Positions 35,034 through 43,835 are shown, counted from the stretch's first letter. The stretch is DNA of 64,000 nt from Lachnospiraceae bacterium (GCA_022510745.1 JAFLSY010000011.1:1-64000), one strand, 5' to 3'. The notes: a model not told the origin generated them from the letters alone. Translations and numbers: made by a program.

Positions 35034-35945
35034 ATGGAACAGTTATTGGCAATTACAGGTCGGAATTTAAAGAGCTATTTTAGGGACAGGGGAGCGGTGT
35101 TTTTCTCATTGCTGTCCATGTTAATCGTAATATTGCTCATGGTCTTTTTTCTGGGAGATATGTATATTGAGAATACTGTGGATATTTTAGGTATGTTTCC
35201 GGGCAGGGATGCAGTCGTAGACAAAAAGAATGCGGAGCTGCTGATCCTGGTCTGGAACTTTGCAGGAATCCTTGCCATCAATGCAGTGACGGTCACGCAG
35301 GCGGTCTATTCGCTTATGATAAAAGACAGGGTAACAGGAAAATTAAATTCCATCTATACGGCGCCGGTCAGCCGCAGTATTATCACTGCCGGATATATAG
35401 TGGCAGCGTGGATTGCTTCTGTGCTGGTATGCATGATCACACTCAGCATAACCGAAATTTATGGTATTATAAAAGGGGTAGAAGCATTTTCCTTTACAAC
35501 TCATTTGCAGCTGATGGGATTGATCGCGGTAAATTCTTTTGTATATGCAGGATTCATGTATCTGTTGGCCATGCTGGCAAAAACAGAGGGTGCATGGAAT
35601 GGAATCGGTACGGTTATCGGAACCTTGGTGGGATTTCTGGGCGGCATCTACATCCCCATCGGTTCCCTTTCCGAAACAATCGGATCAATCATGAAATGTA
35701 CCCCGGTTATCTACGGCACATCCATGTTCCGAAGCATCATGACAAAGGAGATTGCAGAAGTAACCTTTTTGGGTGTACCTGAAGAGGTATTAAAAGAATA
35801 CCGCCTGATAACGGGAATCCACCTGGAAGTATTTGACAGAACAATCGGAATCACGCAAGAATGGCTGGGATTGTTTTTCTGTGGTATTATTTTTATGATC
35901 GTGGGTATCATGATGCTAAAATACGGAAGGAAAGCGGATAGATGA
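35034..35945 (+). CDS. ABC-2 type transporter permease
   Basis: Membrane subunit of 303 residues with about six helices; one near the N-terminus (ffsLLSMLIVILLMVFFLGD) and five from residue 75 onward, ending with a long helix (WLGLFFCGIIFMIVGIMML). It pairs with the ATPase encoded just upstream to export a peptide, drug or lipid, not identified here. The stop overlaps the LytTR start. Confidence 0.92.
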   Translation: MEQLLAITGRNLKSYFRDRGAVFFSLLSMLIVILLMVFFLGDMYIENTVDILGMFPGRDAVVDKKNAELLILVWNFAGILAINAVTVTQAVYSLMIKDRVTGKLNSIYTAPVSRSIITAGYIVAAWIASVLVCMITLSITEIYGIIKGVEAFSFTTHLQLMGLIAVNSFVYAGFMYLLAMLAKTEGAWNGIGTVIGTLVGFLGGIYIPIGSLSETIGSIMKCTPVIYGTSMFRSIMTKEIAEVTFLGVPEEVLKEYRLITGIHLEVFDRTIGITQEWLGLFFCGIIFMIVGIMMLKYGRKADR

Positions 35946-36379
35946 AAATTACGATTGAAACTCCGAATGAGGGAGAAGAGGACGAGATCATTGTGCGCTG
36001 CGCTGCCTTGGATGAGAAGCTTCTGCATTTAATATCTGCACTAAAGGCTGATCAAGCCGGACTGACAGGGTATCTGGAAGATAAGATCGTCAAGCTGGCG
36101 CCGAAGGATATTTTTTATTTTGAGTCTGTGGACAATAAGGTTTTTGCCTATGCGGGCAAAAATGTTTATGAGGTGCATAAGAAGCTGTATGAAATTGAAG
36201 AAGAATACGCTTATGTAGACTTTATGAGAATATCCAAGTCGGCAATCGTGAATGTGGCAAAGATTGCTTATATCAGGCCCCTGCTAAACGGACGCTTTGA
36301 GGCAAAGTTAAAGAATGATGAGAAAATTATCATATCCCGCCAGTATGTAATAGAACTGAAAAAGAAGCTTGGAATATAG
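35942..36379 (+). CDS. LytTR-domain DNA-binding protein
   Basis: Protein of 145 residues, short form without receiver domain. The LytTR core follows from about residue 45: KDIFYFESVDNKVFAYAGKN, YAYVDFMRISKSAIVN and NGRFEAKLKNDEKIIISRQY. It binds DNA and commonly autoregulates an operon with a DUF3021 membrane partner. It starts at an ATGA overlap with the permease. Confidence 0.92.
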   Translation: MKITIETPNEGEEDEIIVRCAALDEKLLHLISALKADQAGLTGYLEDKIVKLAPKDIFYFESVDNKVFAYAGKNVYEVHKKLYEIEEEYAYVDFMRISKSAIVNVAKIAYIRPLLNGRFEAKLKNDEKIIISRQYVIELKKKLGI

Positions 36380-36387
36380 GAGGACCC

Positions 36388-36813
36388 ATGATGAAAAAGA
36401 TTTTGGAATTTATTAAATGGTTTTTTTATATTACGACCAGCGTTGTATTTATATGTGCGGCTAATTTAACAATTTCCGGGGGAAATACCATTTTTGTAAA
36501 TACGCTGTGGCAGATTCTTTTGTGCGGCTTTCTTACTGCCTTGGTTACAGTATTGTTGCGGCCGGGTGCGAAGGACGGCGGAAAAATCATGATGCTAAAA
36601 ATAATTATCCACTATATAATCTTGTGTGTAGTGATGATAATATGCGGGCACTGGTTTGGCTGGATGGTGTTTTCGTTTGCGGATATTGTGATGATGCTGG
36701 TATCGGTTGCAGTTGTTTATTTGATAGTATTTACAGCAGGGTTTTGGCTTGATTTAAAGGGAGCTGAGGAAATTAACCGAAGATTAAAAGAGAAATATAA
36801 CGATAAAGAATGA
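36388..36813 (+). CDS. DUF3021 family membrane protein
   Basis: Protein of 141 residues with four membrane helices (about 6-28, 36-57, 71-92, 98-122) and a charged tail. DUF3021 proteins are nearly always paired with a short LytTR regulator and are thought to hold it inactive at the membrane. The gene is 8 bp after the LytTR gene with a good ribosome-binding site (AGGAGGACCC). Confidence 0.9.
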   Translation: MMKKILEFIKWFFYITTSVVFICAANLTISGGNTIFVNTLWQILLCGFLTALVTVLLRPGAKDGGKIMMLKIIIHYIILCVVMIICGHWFGWMVFSFADIVMMLVSVAVVYLIVFTAGFWLDLKGAEEINRRLKEKYNDKE

Positions 36814-36879
36814 TATTGTAAAGCGTTTGTGATATAATCGAAATCAAGGAAATTTAATCTTTTACCTTAGGAGAAAAGG

Positions 36880-37470
36880 ATGGAAAGATGCGGCTGGTGC
36901 CTAGACGATGGAATTGCACAAAAGTATCATGACGAGGAATGGGGACAGGTCCTGCATGAGGATAAGAAGCATTTTGAATATCTGCTGATGGAAGCCATGC
37001 AGTGTGGTCTGAGCTGGACTCTCATGTTAAAGAAGCGGGAGATATTCAGACAGTGTTTTGATGATTTTGACTTTCATCGGATAGCGGATTATGATGAACA
37101 AAAGATCCAAAGTATCATGAATACGGAGGGGATGATTCGTTCAAGAAGAAAGATCGAAGCCATTATCAACAATGCAAAATGTTTCTTGAAAGTGATAGAA
37201 GAATGGGGCAGTTTTGATAAGTATATCTGGTCCTTTTCGGATTACTGTACCATGGTTTATAAAAAGCATCAGCAGGGCTTTGGGGAAACTCGAAATGAGC
37301 TTTCCGACCGTCTCAGTAAAGACATGAAAAAGAGGGGGTTTAAGTATTTGGGATCTGTTACCATATATTCCCATCTGCAGGCCTGCGGCATGATAAATGA
37401 CCATGAGTGTAATTGTTATAAATATGAAAAACTTTTAAAGGAGAATAAGGTCAGATACATAGAGGGATGA
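36880..37470 (+). CDS. tag: DNA-3-methyladenine glycosylase I
   Basis: Base-excision repair enzyme of 196 residues that removes 3-methyladenine from DNA. Zinc ligands Cys4, His17, His175 and Cys179 occur at the same positions as in the E. coli enzyme, along with YHDEEWG and the catalytic-pocket segment GLSWTLMLKKRE. Ribosome-binding site TTAGGAGAAAAGG. The stop overlaps the next start (ATGA). Confidence 0.95.
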   Translation: MERCGWCLDDGIAQKYHDEEWGQVLHEDKKHFEYLLMEAMQCGLSWTLMLKKREIFRQCFDDFDFHRIADYDEQKIQSIMNTEGMIRSRRKIEAIINNAKCFLKVIEEWGSFDKYIWSFSDYCTMVYKKHQQGFGETRNELSDRLSKDMKKRGFKYLGSVTIYSHLQACGMINDHECNCYKYEKLLKENKVRYIEG

Positions 37471-38255
37471 AAGAAAATATGATAGAACAACAGCAATTAC
37501 CATTATTAGAATTTGATACTAATAAAATTGCAAAAATGATGCCGGAGCATTTTGCCCATCTTCCGAAAAAACTGTCCCCTAAGTGCGTGCTTGCGTTCTC
37601 TCACACCAGTGTAGAGAAAATCGCTGTCAAGTACAATGCACGGCAGAACGGAAAAATCAGTTCCTGCACGACAGAGCTTCCTGTGTATATTGTAGATTTT
37701 CAGGGAGAAGAGATTGGTCTGGTGTGCGGTTTTATCGGTGCAGCAAATGCCGCAGCGCAGATTGAAGAACTATATGCGGGAGGTGTGAGGAATTTTATTG
37801 CCTGCGGAGCAGCAGGTTCGCTCACACCACAGCCGTTAGGGGCATTGGTAATTCCCACCGCTGCGGTGCGGGATGAGGGAGCCAGCTATCATTATGCACC
37901 ACCCTCCTATGAAATAGAAGCGGATAAAGATGTGGCGGCATGTATTGCGAAAACGCTGAAAGAGGCGGGGATGCCCTATGTGGAGGGTAAGACTTGGACA
38001 ACGGATGGGTTATATCGGGAAACAGAGGAAAAAATAGCGTTGCGTAAAGAGAGGGGCTGTATTACGGTGGAGATGGAAGCTTCTGCAATGATTGCAGCAG
38101 CTCGATTTCGTGGCGCACGTTTTGGACAGATCCTTTATTGTGGAGATGACTTGAGCGGAGCCGGGTACGACCATCGGGACTTTTTTAAAGCGGAAGATGT
38201 ACGCTGCTTATTAATTGAATTGGCGCTATTAAGCTGTAAAAACTTGCAACAATAG
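37467..38255 (+). CDS. Nucleoside phosphorylase (uridine phosphorylase-like)
   Basis: Protein of 262 residues of the PNP/UDP family. The phosphate-binding GFIGAANAAAQIEEL, AAGSL segment and substrate motif VEMEASAMIAAARFRG are intact. It splits a nucleoside with phosphate; uridine or purine cannot be settled. An internal ATG at 37479 is an alternative start. It is translationally coupled to the glycosylase gene tag (ATGA overlap), a plausible salvage link. Confidence 0.87.
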   Translation: MKENMIEQQQLPLLEFDTNKIAKMMPEHFAHLPKKLSPKCVLAFSHTSVEKIAVKYNARQNGKISSCTTELPVYIVDFQGEEIGLVCGFIGAANAAAQIEELYAGGVRNFIACGAAGSLTPQPLGALVIPTAAVRDEGASYHYAPPSYEIEADKDVAACIAKTLKEAGMPYVEGKTWTTDGLYRETEEKIALRKERGCITVEMEASAMIAAARFRGARFGQILYCGDDLSGAGYDHRDFFKAEDVRCLLIELALLSCKNLQQ

Positions 38256-38281
38256 GATACTATTAAAATGGAGGAACTGAT

Positions 38282-39481
38282 ATGAAAACCTATATTCCCA
38301 ATCAGGACAATGTGAAAGCGCTGGGGCGTACCTGTTTTGTAGAGGATACTTTGTGGATGGCTTTTTCCGGTACAGGTGCCGCATTCACTTTTCGAGGAAG
38401 CAAAGCAGCAGTGACCCTTTTAGGGGATAATACCGCAGTACCGGTGGAAGGTACAGGGGATTTGGCAGATGAAGACGTGGCCGCTTCAAATAATGCGGAG
38501 GCCGTAAAAGATGGGAATGCAGAGGCAAATATACAGTCCGAAGCCAATGTGACCACACATCAGGACACCGCTTCCCAATCCGAGGGGGAGGATGTACAGA
38601 CCCGTATTGCCATCTATGTCAATGGCAGACGGGTAGTGGATGATATGATGGACGCACCTAAAAAGGAGTATCTTGTATTTGAAAGCGAGCAGGCGGAGGA
38701 CTGTTTGGTGGAGATTGTGAAACTGTCTGAAACGGCCATGTCCACTGTGGGTATTCAGTCCATTGCAATAGAGGCGGAAGACGGTATTCATCCTGCACCT
38801 GAAAAAGCACATTATGTAGAAATTATCGGGGACTCTATTACCTGCGGCTACGGTGTGGATGATGAGGTTGCGGAACATCATTTTTCCACTAAGACGGAAG
38901 ACGTGACGAAAGGCTATGCATGGCACACCGTTAAAACGCTGGATGTGGACTATAGTTTGGTATGTATCAGCGGCTATGGCCTTGTCTCCGGATATGTAGG
39001 AGAGGGAGAACCGAAAAAGCCGGAACAGACCATGCAGCAGTACTATGACAAATTGGGCTTTTCCTATGGAGAATATCTTGGCAGGAAGGCTGCTGAATCA
39101 GAGTGGGCTTTTAATCGTCAGCCGGAATTGATAGTCATCAATTTGGGAACTAATGACGACAGCTATGCATTGGATGATTCGGAGCGACAGGAGGAGTACC
39201 GTCTGGCTTACATAGCATTTTTAAAGCAGGTAAGAAGTAAGAACCCTAAAGCAAAAATTCTCTGTACTCTGGGAATCATGGGAGACAGGCTCTTCCCTAT
39301 CCTGGAAAAAGCGGTGGAAGCTTACAAAGGGGAAACAGGGGATACCGATGTGCGCACCATGCGGTTTACACCACAGTTATTGGAGGACGGCTATGTGGCG
39401 GACTATCATCCTACGGTTATTACCCATAAGAAGGCGGCGGACAAGCTGACCGGTGAAATCAAGGCACTGATGGGATGGTAG
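38282..39481 (+). CDS. SGNH/GDSL hydrolase with CE2-like N-terminal domain
   Basis: Esterase of 399 residues without signal peptide. The catalytic set is clear: GDSIT with Ser185, GTND, and DYHP with Asp374 and His376. The N-terminal beta domain (about 1-60 and 115-165) looks like the carbohydrate esterase 2 jelly roll, interrupted by an acidic Ala/Asn/Glu-rich insert (about residues 60-110). CE2 enzymes deacetylate sugars. Ribosome-binding site ATGGAGGAACTGAT. Confidence 0.85.
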   Translation: MKTYIPNQDNVKALGRTCFVEDTLWMAFSGTGAAFTFRGSKAAVTLLGDNTAVPVEGTGDLADEDVAASNNAEAVKDGNAEANIQSEANVTTHQDTASQSEGEDVQTRIAIYVNGRRVVDDMMDAPKKEYLVFESEQAEDCLVEIVKLSETAMSTVGIQSIAIEAEDGIHPAPEKAHYVEIIGDSITCGYGVDDEVAEHHFSTKTEDVTKGYAWHTVKTLDVDYSLVCISGYGLVSGYVGEGEPKKPEQTMQQYYDKLGFSYGEYLGRKAAESEWAFNRQPELIVINLGTNDDSYALDDSERQEEYRLAYIAFLKQVRSKNPKAKILCTLGIMGDRLFPILEKAVEAYKGETGDTDVRTMRFTPQLLEDGYVADYHPTVITHKKAADKLTGEIKALMGW

Positions 39482-39488
39482 AAAACTA

Positions 39489-39546
39489 TTGACATCTCCT
39501 TTTGAAGTGTTATAATATGCTTAAACATATGAACAGTTGTTCAAAT
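39489..39546 (+). promoter_or_regulatory. Metal-regulated promoter and ArsR/SmtB operator
   Basis: A consensus TTGACA (39489-39494) and TATAAT (39511-39516) with 16 bp between them are followed at 39524-39546 by a 12-2-12 inverted repeat, core TGAACA-gt-TGTTCA. This matches operators of SmtB/CzrA/ZiaR-type metal sensors. The sensor is probably the ArsR protein encoded at 41753, at the end of the same operon. It overlaps the likely transcription start, so binding should block initiation. Confidence 0.85.
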
Positions 39547-39580
39547 GAAAGAATATTATAATTCGGAAAGGACGATGAGT

Positions 39581-39799
39581 ATGAAAAAGACTTATAAGAT
39601 TGAAGTGGACTGCGCAAACTGCGCCAATAAAATGGAGGAGGCCGCAAAAAAGACTGCAGGTGTAAAGGATGCAGGCGTAAACTTTATGACTCTGAAGATG
39701 TGGGTAGAGTTTGAAGACGGTACGGAGCCTAAAGCCGTTATGCAGGAAGTATTAAAGAACTGCAAGAAGGTTGAGGATGACTGCGAAATCTATTTATAA
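39581..39799 (+). CDS. HMA-domain metal-binding protein
   Basis: Small heavy-metal-associated domain protein of 72 residues with DCANCA (CxxC) near residue 10. It acts as a chaperone or as a separate N-terminal metal-binding domain for the ATPase that follows, which lacks one of its own. Start: ATG 39581, with GGAAAGGA 8 bases upstream. It is the first gene of the metal operon. Confidence 0.9.
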   Translation: MKKTYKIEVDCANCANKMEEAAKKTAGVKDAGVNFMTLKMWVEFEDGTEPKAVMQEVLKNCKKVEDDCEIYL

Positions 39800-39837
39800 G
39801 GAGAAAGGGCGTTTATGCGCTTTTGAGGATAGAAGCT

Positions 39838-41709
39838 ATGAATAAAAAGCAGAAAAAGGTATTGTTTCGCATTATTGCTGCTGCTAGCTGCATGGCCCTG
39901 CTTTTGTTATTGCCGCTGGGGGACGGGCTGCTGCAATTAATCTTTCTGATACCCTACCTGATCATCGGATATGATATTCTCTTAAAAGCGGGAAAGGGAA
40001 TTCTGAACAGGCAGGTCTTTGATGAAAACTTTCTGATGGCGGTAGCGACAGTTGGTGCGATCCTGTTAGGCGAATATACCGAGGGCGTGGCCGTAATGCT
40101 GTTCTATCAGATCGGAGAGCTGTTCCAGAGTTATGCGGTGGGAAAGAGCCGCAGGAATATCAGCCAGTTAATGGATATCCGGCCTGACTACGCCAATATT
40201 GAGGGTGAGGATGGATCACTTTTACAGGTGGATCCGGACGAGGTGGAAATCGGTACCTTGATTTTAGTGCAGCCCGGAGAAAAGATTCCCATTGACGGTG
40301 TTGTTGAGGAAGGAAAGAGCACCTTAAATACCAGCGCCTTGACGGGAGAGAGTCTTCCCAGAGAAGCAGGAGAAGGAGATGAGGTGATCAGCGGTTGTAT
40401 CAATTTGACAGGTCTGCTGAAAATCCGTACCACCAGGGAATTTGGGGAATCCACTGTTTCTAAGATTCTGGATTTAGTGGAGAATGCCAGCTCTAGGAAG
40501 TCCCGGTCGGAGAATTTTATTTCAAAATTTGCCAAATACTATACGCCGGCAGTCTGCTATGGCGCAGTTGCTCTGGCGATTTTACCGCCTCTTGTGCGAA
40601 TGCTGTTTTTAAGCCTTACGCCTGAATGGAATGTGTGGGTATTCAGGGCGTTAACCTTTTTGGTTATCAGTTGTCCCTGTGCGCTGGTCATCAGTATTCC
40701 TTTAAGCTTTTTTGCCGGAATCGGCGGGGCGAGCAAAGCGGGTGTGCTGGTAAAAGGCTCCAACTATCTGGAAACTCTTTCCCAGGCAAAATGCGTGGTG
40801 TTTGATAAAACCGGCACCATGACTCAGGGCGTATTCGAGGTCAGCGGTATCTATCACAATACCATAGATAAAGAACAACTGTTGGAATATGCCGCTTTGG
40901 CGGAAAGCTATTCCACGCATCCCATCAGCAAAAGTCTGCAGAAAGCATATGGGAAGCCTGTGGATAAAAGCCGGATCGCAAATGTGGAAGAAATCAGCGG
41001 TAACGGTGTCACTGCACTGATAGACGGCAGGCCGGTGGCAGCAGGCAATGAGAAGCTTATGAATCGGCTGGGGATTGCTTCCGCAGAGTGCACGGAGGCA
41101 GGAACCGTAGTGCATATGGCGGTGGACGGAACCTATGCGGGATATATTTTGATATCCGACCTGTTAAAACCCCATGCAAAGGAAGCGGTTGCGGCTTTAA
41201 AGCAAGTGGGAGTTAAGAAGACGATCATGCTCACCGGAGATCGGAAACAGGCGGCAGAACAGGTGGCTGCGGAGCTGGAAATCGACAAAGTATACAGTGA
41301 ACTTCTTCCTGCCGATAAGGTAAGCAAGGTGGAAGAGTTGTTACAGGAAAAAGGCCGGAAAGAGCAGCTGGTATTTGTGGGAGACGGTATTAATGATGCT
41401 CCTGTATTATCCAGAGCGGATATCGGCATTGCCATGGGAGCCTTAGGATCCGATGCAGCCATTGAAGCGGCGGACGTGGTGTTGATGGACGACGACCCGC
41501 TAAAGATTGCGAAAGCCATCCGGATTGCAAGGAAATGTATCCATATTGTCTATGAAAATATTTATTTTGCCATAGGTGTCAAGCTGGTTTGTCTGATTCT
41601 GGGAGCGGTGGGTATTGCCAATATGTGGGTTGCTATTTTTGCGGACGTGGGCGTTATGGTAATTGCTGTGTTGAATGCCATTCGAGCTCTTTCCGTGAGA
41701 AAGCTATAA
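39838..41709 (+). CDS. Heavy-metal-translocating P1B-type ATPase
   Basis: Metal efflux pump of 623 residues. The transport site is Cys279-Pro-Cys281 (SCPCALV), the phosphorylation site is DKTGTM with Asp323, and TGES and GDGINDAP are intact. The CPC motif and the company of an SmtB-type sensor point to zinc/cadmium/lead export (CadA/ZntA group). There is no N-terminal HMA domain; that function lies in the separate gene upstream. Eight or so membrane helices are visible. Start: ATG 39838, with GAGG 9 bases before. Confidence 0.95.
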   Translation: MNKKQKKVLFRIIAAASCMALLLLLPLGDGLLQLIFLIPYLIIGYDILLKAGKGILNRQVFDENFLMAVATVGAILLGEYTEGVAVMLFYQIGELFQSYAVGKSRRNISQLMDIRPDYANIEGEDGSLLQVDPDEVEIGTLILVQPGEKIPIDGVVEEGKSTLNTSALTGESLPREAGEGDEVISGCINLTGLLKIRTTREFGESTVSKILDLVENASSRKSRSENFISKFAKYYTPAVCYGAVALAILPPLVRMLFLSLTPEWNVWVFRALTFLVISCPCALVISIPLSFFAGIGGASKAGVLVKGSNYLETLSQAKCVVFDKTGTMTQGVFEVSGIYHNTIDKEQLLEYAALAESYSTHPISKSLQKAYGKPVDKSRIANVEEISGNGVTALIDGRPVAAGNEKLMNRLGIASAECTEAGTVVHMAVDGTYAGYILISDLLKPHAKEAVAALKQVGVKKTIMLTGDRKQAAEQVAAELEIDKVYSELLPADKVSKVEELLQEKGRKEQLVFVGDGINDAPVLSRADIGIAMGALGSDAAIEAADVVLMDDDPLKIAKAIRIARKCIHIVYENIYFAIGVKLVCLILGAVGIANMWVAIFADVGVMVIAVLNAIRALSVRKL

Positions 41710-41752
41710 AGTCTGTCGTAAGTGATTGTAACAGGCGGAATAGGAGGATACC

Positions 41753-42115
41753 GTGAAAGAATATGAAATGGAGCATTGTGATACGGTAGAAGTGCATGAG
41801 GAACTACTTAAAATTGTGAATGAAAAAATGCCGGAGGAAGAGGAACTCTATGATCTGGCGGAGCTTTTTAAAGTGTTTGGAGATTCCACCCGTATACGGA
41901 TCCTTTTTGTGCTGTTTGAAGCGGAAGTATGTGTTTGTGATCTGGCAGAACTTTTGCATATGACTCAGTCCGCGGTTTCCCATCAGTTAAAGATATTAAA
42001 GCAGAACAAGCTGGTAAAGAGCCGCAGAGAGGGCAAATCCATTTTTTATTCCCTAGCGGATTCCCATGTGAGGACCATTATCAATCAGGGACTGGAGCAC
42101 ATTGAGGAAGACTGA
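41753..42115 (+). CDS. ArsR/SmtB-family metal sensor
   Basis: Repressor of 120 residues with a winged helix (LHMTQSAVSHQLKILKQNKLV). Both metal sites can be seen: the alpha3N-type Cys60-Val-Cys62 (EVCVCDL) and the alpha5 set Asp103, His105, His116, Glu119, as in SmtB and CzrA. It likely releases the 39524-39546 operator when zinc or cadmium binds. Start: GTG 41753 after AGGAGG. Confidence 0.94.
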   Translation: MKEYEMEHCDTVEVHEELLKIVNEKMPEEEELYDLAELFKVFGDSTRIRILFVLFEAEVCVCDLAELLHMTQSAVSHQLKILKQNKLVKSRREGKSIFYSLADSHVRTIINQGLEHIEED

Positions 42116-42173
42116 CTCTGTGTATTGAATTATTATATAAAAACCGATGTTTAAATAAATAGTGGTGTATAGA

Positions 42174-42224
42174 AACTGTCTCCTTCACAAATACTAAAAA
42201 TGAAAAAAAGTGAAGGAGGCAGTT
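42174..42224 (+). promoter_or_regulatory. Hairpin that hides a ribosome-binding site
   Basis: AACTGTCTCCTTCAC (42174-42188) pairs with GTGAAGGAGGCAGTT (42210-42224): 15 pairs with one G-U and a 21-base A-rich loop. The ribosome-binding site GGAGG (42215-42219) of the coat gene lies within the 3' arm, and the start codon at 42227 is just outside. Translation should be blocked unless the stem is opened. Four Ts after the stem might also let it act as a terminator. Confidence 0.7.
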
Positions 42225-42226
42225 TT

Positions 42227-42412
42227 ATGTCAAACATTTCAGAATTAGAATTACAGAACTTAAGACATTTGATTGGCGGCTACGATACCACCCACTCCAA
42301 GATGCAGGAGTATGCTAATTGCGCCAGCGACGCCAAGGTAAAGCAGTTTTTTGAAAAAGGCGCAAAATCCGCTATGGAAAATAAGCAGCAGCTTATGAAA
42401 TTTTTGCAGTAG
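42227..42412 (+). CDS. Small CotF-like spore coat protein
   Basis: Protein of 61 residues, helical, with the family-typical ELELQNLRHLIGGYDTTHSK start and EYANCASDAKVKQFFEKGA. It resembles short CotF-domain spore coat proteins of Lachnospiraceae that come in pairs. The ribosome-binding site lies in a stable hairpin (42174-42224). It is followed 12 bp later by a second coat-type gene. Confidence 0.72.
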   Translation: MSNISELELQNLRHLIGGYDTTHSKMQEYANCASDAKVKQFFEKGAKSAMENKQQLMKFLQ

Positions 42413-42424
42413 GAGGGAAAGAAC

Positions 42425-42685
42425 ATGAATATTCAGGAAAAAACTATGGTAGCCGACACCTTAACCGGTATTAACGGGGAACTGATCAGATTTGCGGAGA
42501 TGATTCCCCAGACTGAAAACAAGGAACTGAAGACCACTTTAAAGCAGTTTAGGACCACCTGTGAGCAATCTCAGGAGGAGCTGTACCAGATTGCCAGAGA
42601 GAAGTCCTACTATGTGCCTGCCCAGCAGGCAACACCGGAGGAAATCTCCCATGTAAGAAATCTTTTTACTTCCAGTACACTGTAG
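42425..42685 (+). CDS. CotF-like spore coat protein
   Basis: Protein of 86 residues with a helical hairpin and the coat F-type end (QIAREKSYYVPAQQATPEEI, then a short tail). It is probably made in the mother cell and joined with the protein encoded just upstream. Ribosome-binding site TAGGAGGGAAAGAAC. The pair is closed by the terminator at 42720. Confidence 0.75.
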   Translation: MNIQEKTMVADTLTGINGELIRFAEMIPQTENKELKTTLKQFRTTCEQSQEELYQIAREKSYYVPAQQATPEEISHVRNLFTSSTL

Positions 42686-42719
42686 AGAGAAGTCGAAAGG
42701 AATAGAATAAAAAAGAAAA

Positions 42720-42756
42720 CAGTCTGCTGTGCAAAAAAAGACGGCAGACTGTTTGC
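42720..42756 (+). terminator. Intrinsic terminator
   Basis: CAGTCTGC (42720-42727) pairs with GCAGACTG (42744-42751), followed by TTTG. It ends the coat gene pair. The 3' arm and U-tract overlap the -35 box of the next promoter. Confidence 0.75.
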
Positions 42757-42781
42757 ACGTCAAGACATAGTGTGCTATAAT
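42753..42781 (+). promoter_or_regulatory. Promoter of the MraY-like gene
   Basis: TTGCAC (42753-42758) and TATAAT (42776-42781) are 17 bp apart, 36 bp before the start codon at 42817. Confidence 0.65.
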
Positions 42782-42816
42782 GCAGGAATAAAAGCATTGC
42801 ATAGGGAGGAGAGAGA

Positions 42817-43773
42817 ATGATTCCATACTTTTTTCCGGATAGACAGGCGCTGACAGCTTTTATCGGAATTCTGGCGACATTTGCGGGAACCTGTATCCTT
42901 ATCAGTAAATGCAGCCCTTACCTGCCCAAGGACCACGGCCGGGATTTTGCGGTTGAAGGACAGAAATCCGCAGGGAAGCCCAGAGGAGCCGGTATTATTT
43001 TTGTGCTTGTATTCGCCGCCGCAGCGCTGCTGTTTGTACCTTTGAGCATGGAGCTGTGCATCTACCTGATCTTGGTGGTATTGGAGATGCTGACCGGCTT
43101 TTTTGACGATACGGCAGAAAAACCATGGGGTGAATGGAAAAAAGGAATCTTAGATTTGTTTGTGGCGGTAGCCGTGGCAGGAACCTATATCTCTTACAAT
43201 TCCACTACCATCACACTGGGCAGTCTGCAGTACACACTGCCGCCTGCGGTATTTGCGCTGGGAGCTGTTGTGCTGGTGTGGGCCTCTATCAATGTAACGA
43301 ACTGCTCGGACGGTGTGGACGGTTTATCGGGAACACTGACCATTATTACGCTTGCCACGATTTATATTCTCATCCGGCTTTTGGGAAAGGGCGGAGAGTT
43401 TTCGTTTCCGATCCTGTTGTTTATGGTATGTATTCTGGGCTATCTGTGGTACAATGCCACACCCAGCAGACTCCTGATGGGTGATGCGGGCTCCCGGGCC
43501 ATGGGAGTGTTTATCAGCCTTGCCATTTTGAAGACGGGAAGTCCCCTGCTCTATATACCGGCAGCATTGGTGCTGATTCTGGACGGCGGATTGGGCCTGC
43601 TTAAGGTGGCGCTTATCCGTGTCTTTAAGCTGCATATTTTAAAGAATACGCTGACTCCCCTGCACGATCATGTGCGTAAAAAACTGGGATGGTCCAATAC
43701 ACAGACGGTGTTCCGTTTTGCGATCATCCAGATAGTGGTGTCCGCGGCTACCATTTATATGCTGATGCTCTAA
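42817..43773 (+). CDS. MraY/WecA-family glycosyl phosphotransferase
   Basis: Membrane enzyme of 318 residues with about ten helices. Active-site motifs of phospho-MurNAc-pentapeptide transferase are present: GFFDD, NCSDGVDGLSG, MGDAGS and the MraY-type end TPLHDHVRKKLGWSNTQ. It transfers a phospho-sugar from a UDP-sugar to undecaprenyl phosphate. It is not in a dcw cluster, so it is probably a second copy, here between coat and spmAB genes, which suggests a role in spore envelope synthesis. Its usual N-terminal part is somewhat divergent. Confidence 0.88.
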   Translation: MIPYFFPDRQALTAFIGILATFAGTCILISKCSPYLPKDHGRDFAVEGQKSAGKPRGAGIIFVLVFAAAALLFVPLSMELCIYLILVVLEMLTGFFDDTAEKPWGEWKKGILDLFVAVAVAGTYISYNSTTITLGSLQYTLPPAVFALGAVVLVWASINVTNCSDGVDGLSGTLTIITLATIYILIRLLGKGGEFSFPILLFMVCILGYLWYNATPSRLLMGDAGSRAMGVFISLAILKTGSPLLYIPAALVLILDGGLGLLKVALIRVFKLHILKNTLTPLHDHVRKKLGWSNTQTVFRFAIIQIVVSAATIYMLML

Positions 43774-43835
43774 AGGGGATATTTCAAAAAAGTTTTGCAT
43801 ATACATGGCAGTAAGAAAGCTTTACGGACAACAAT

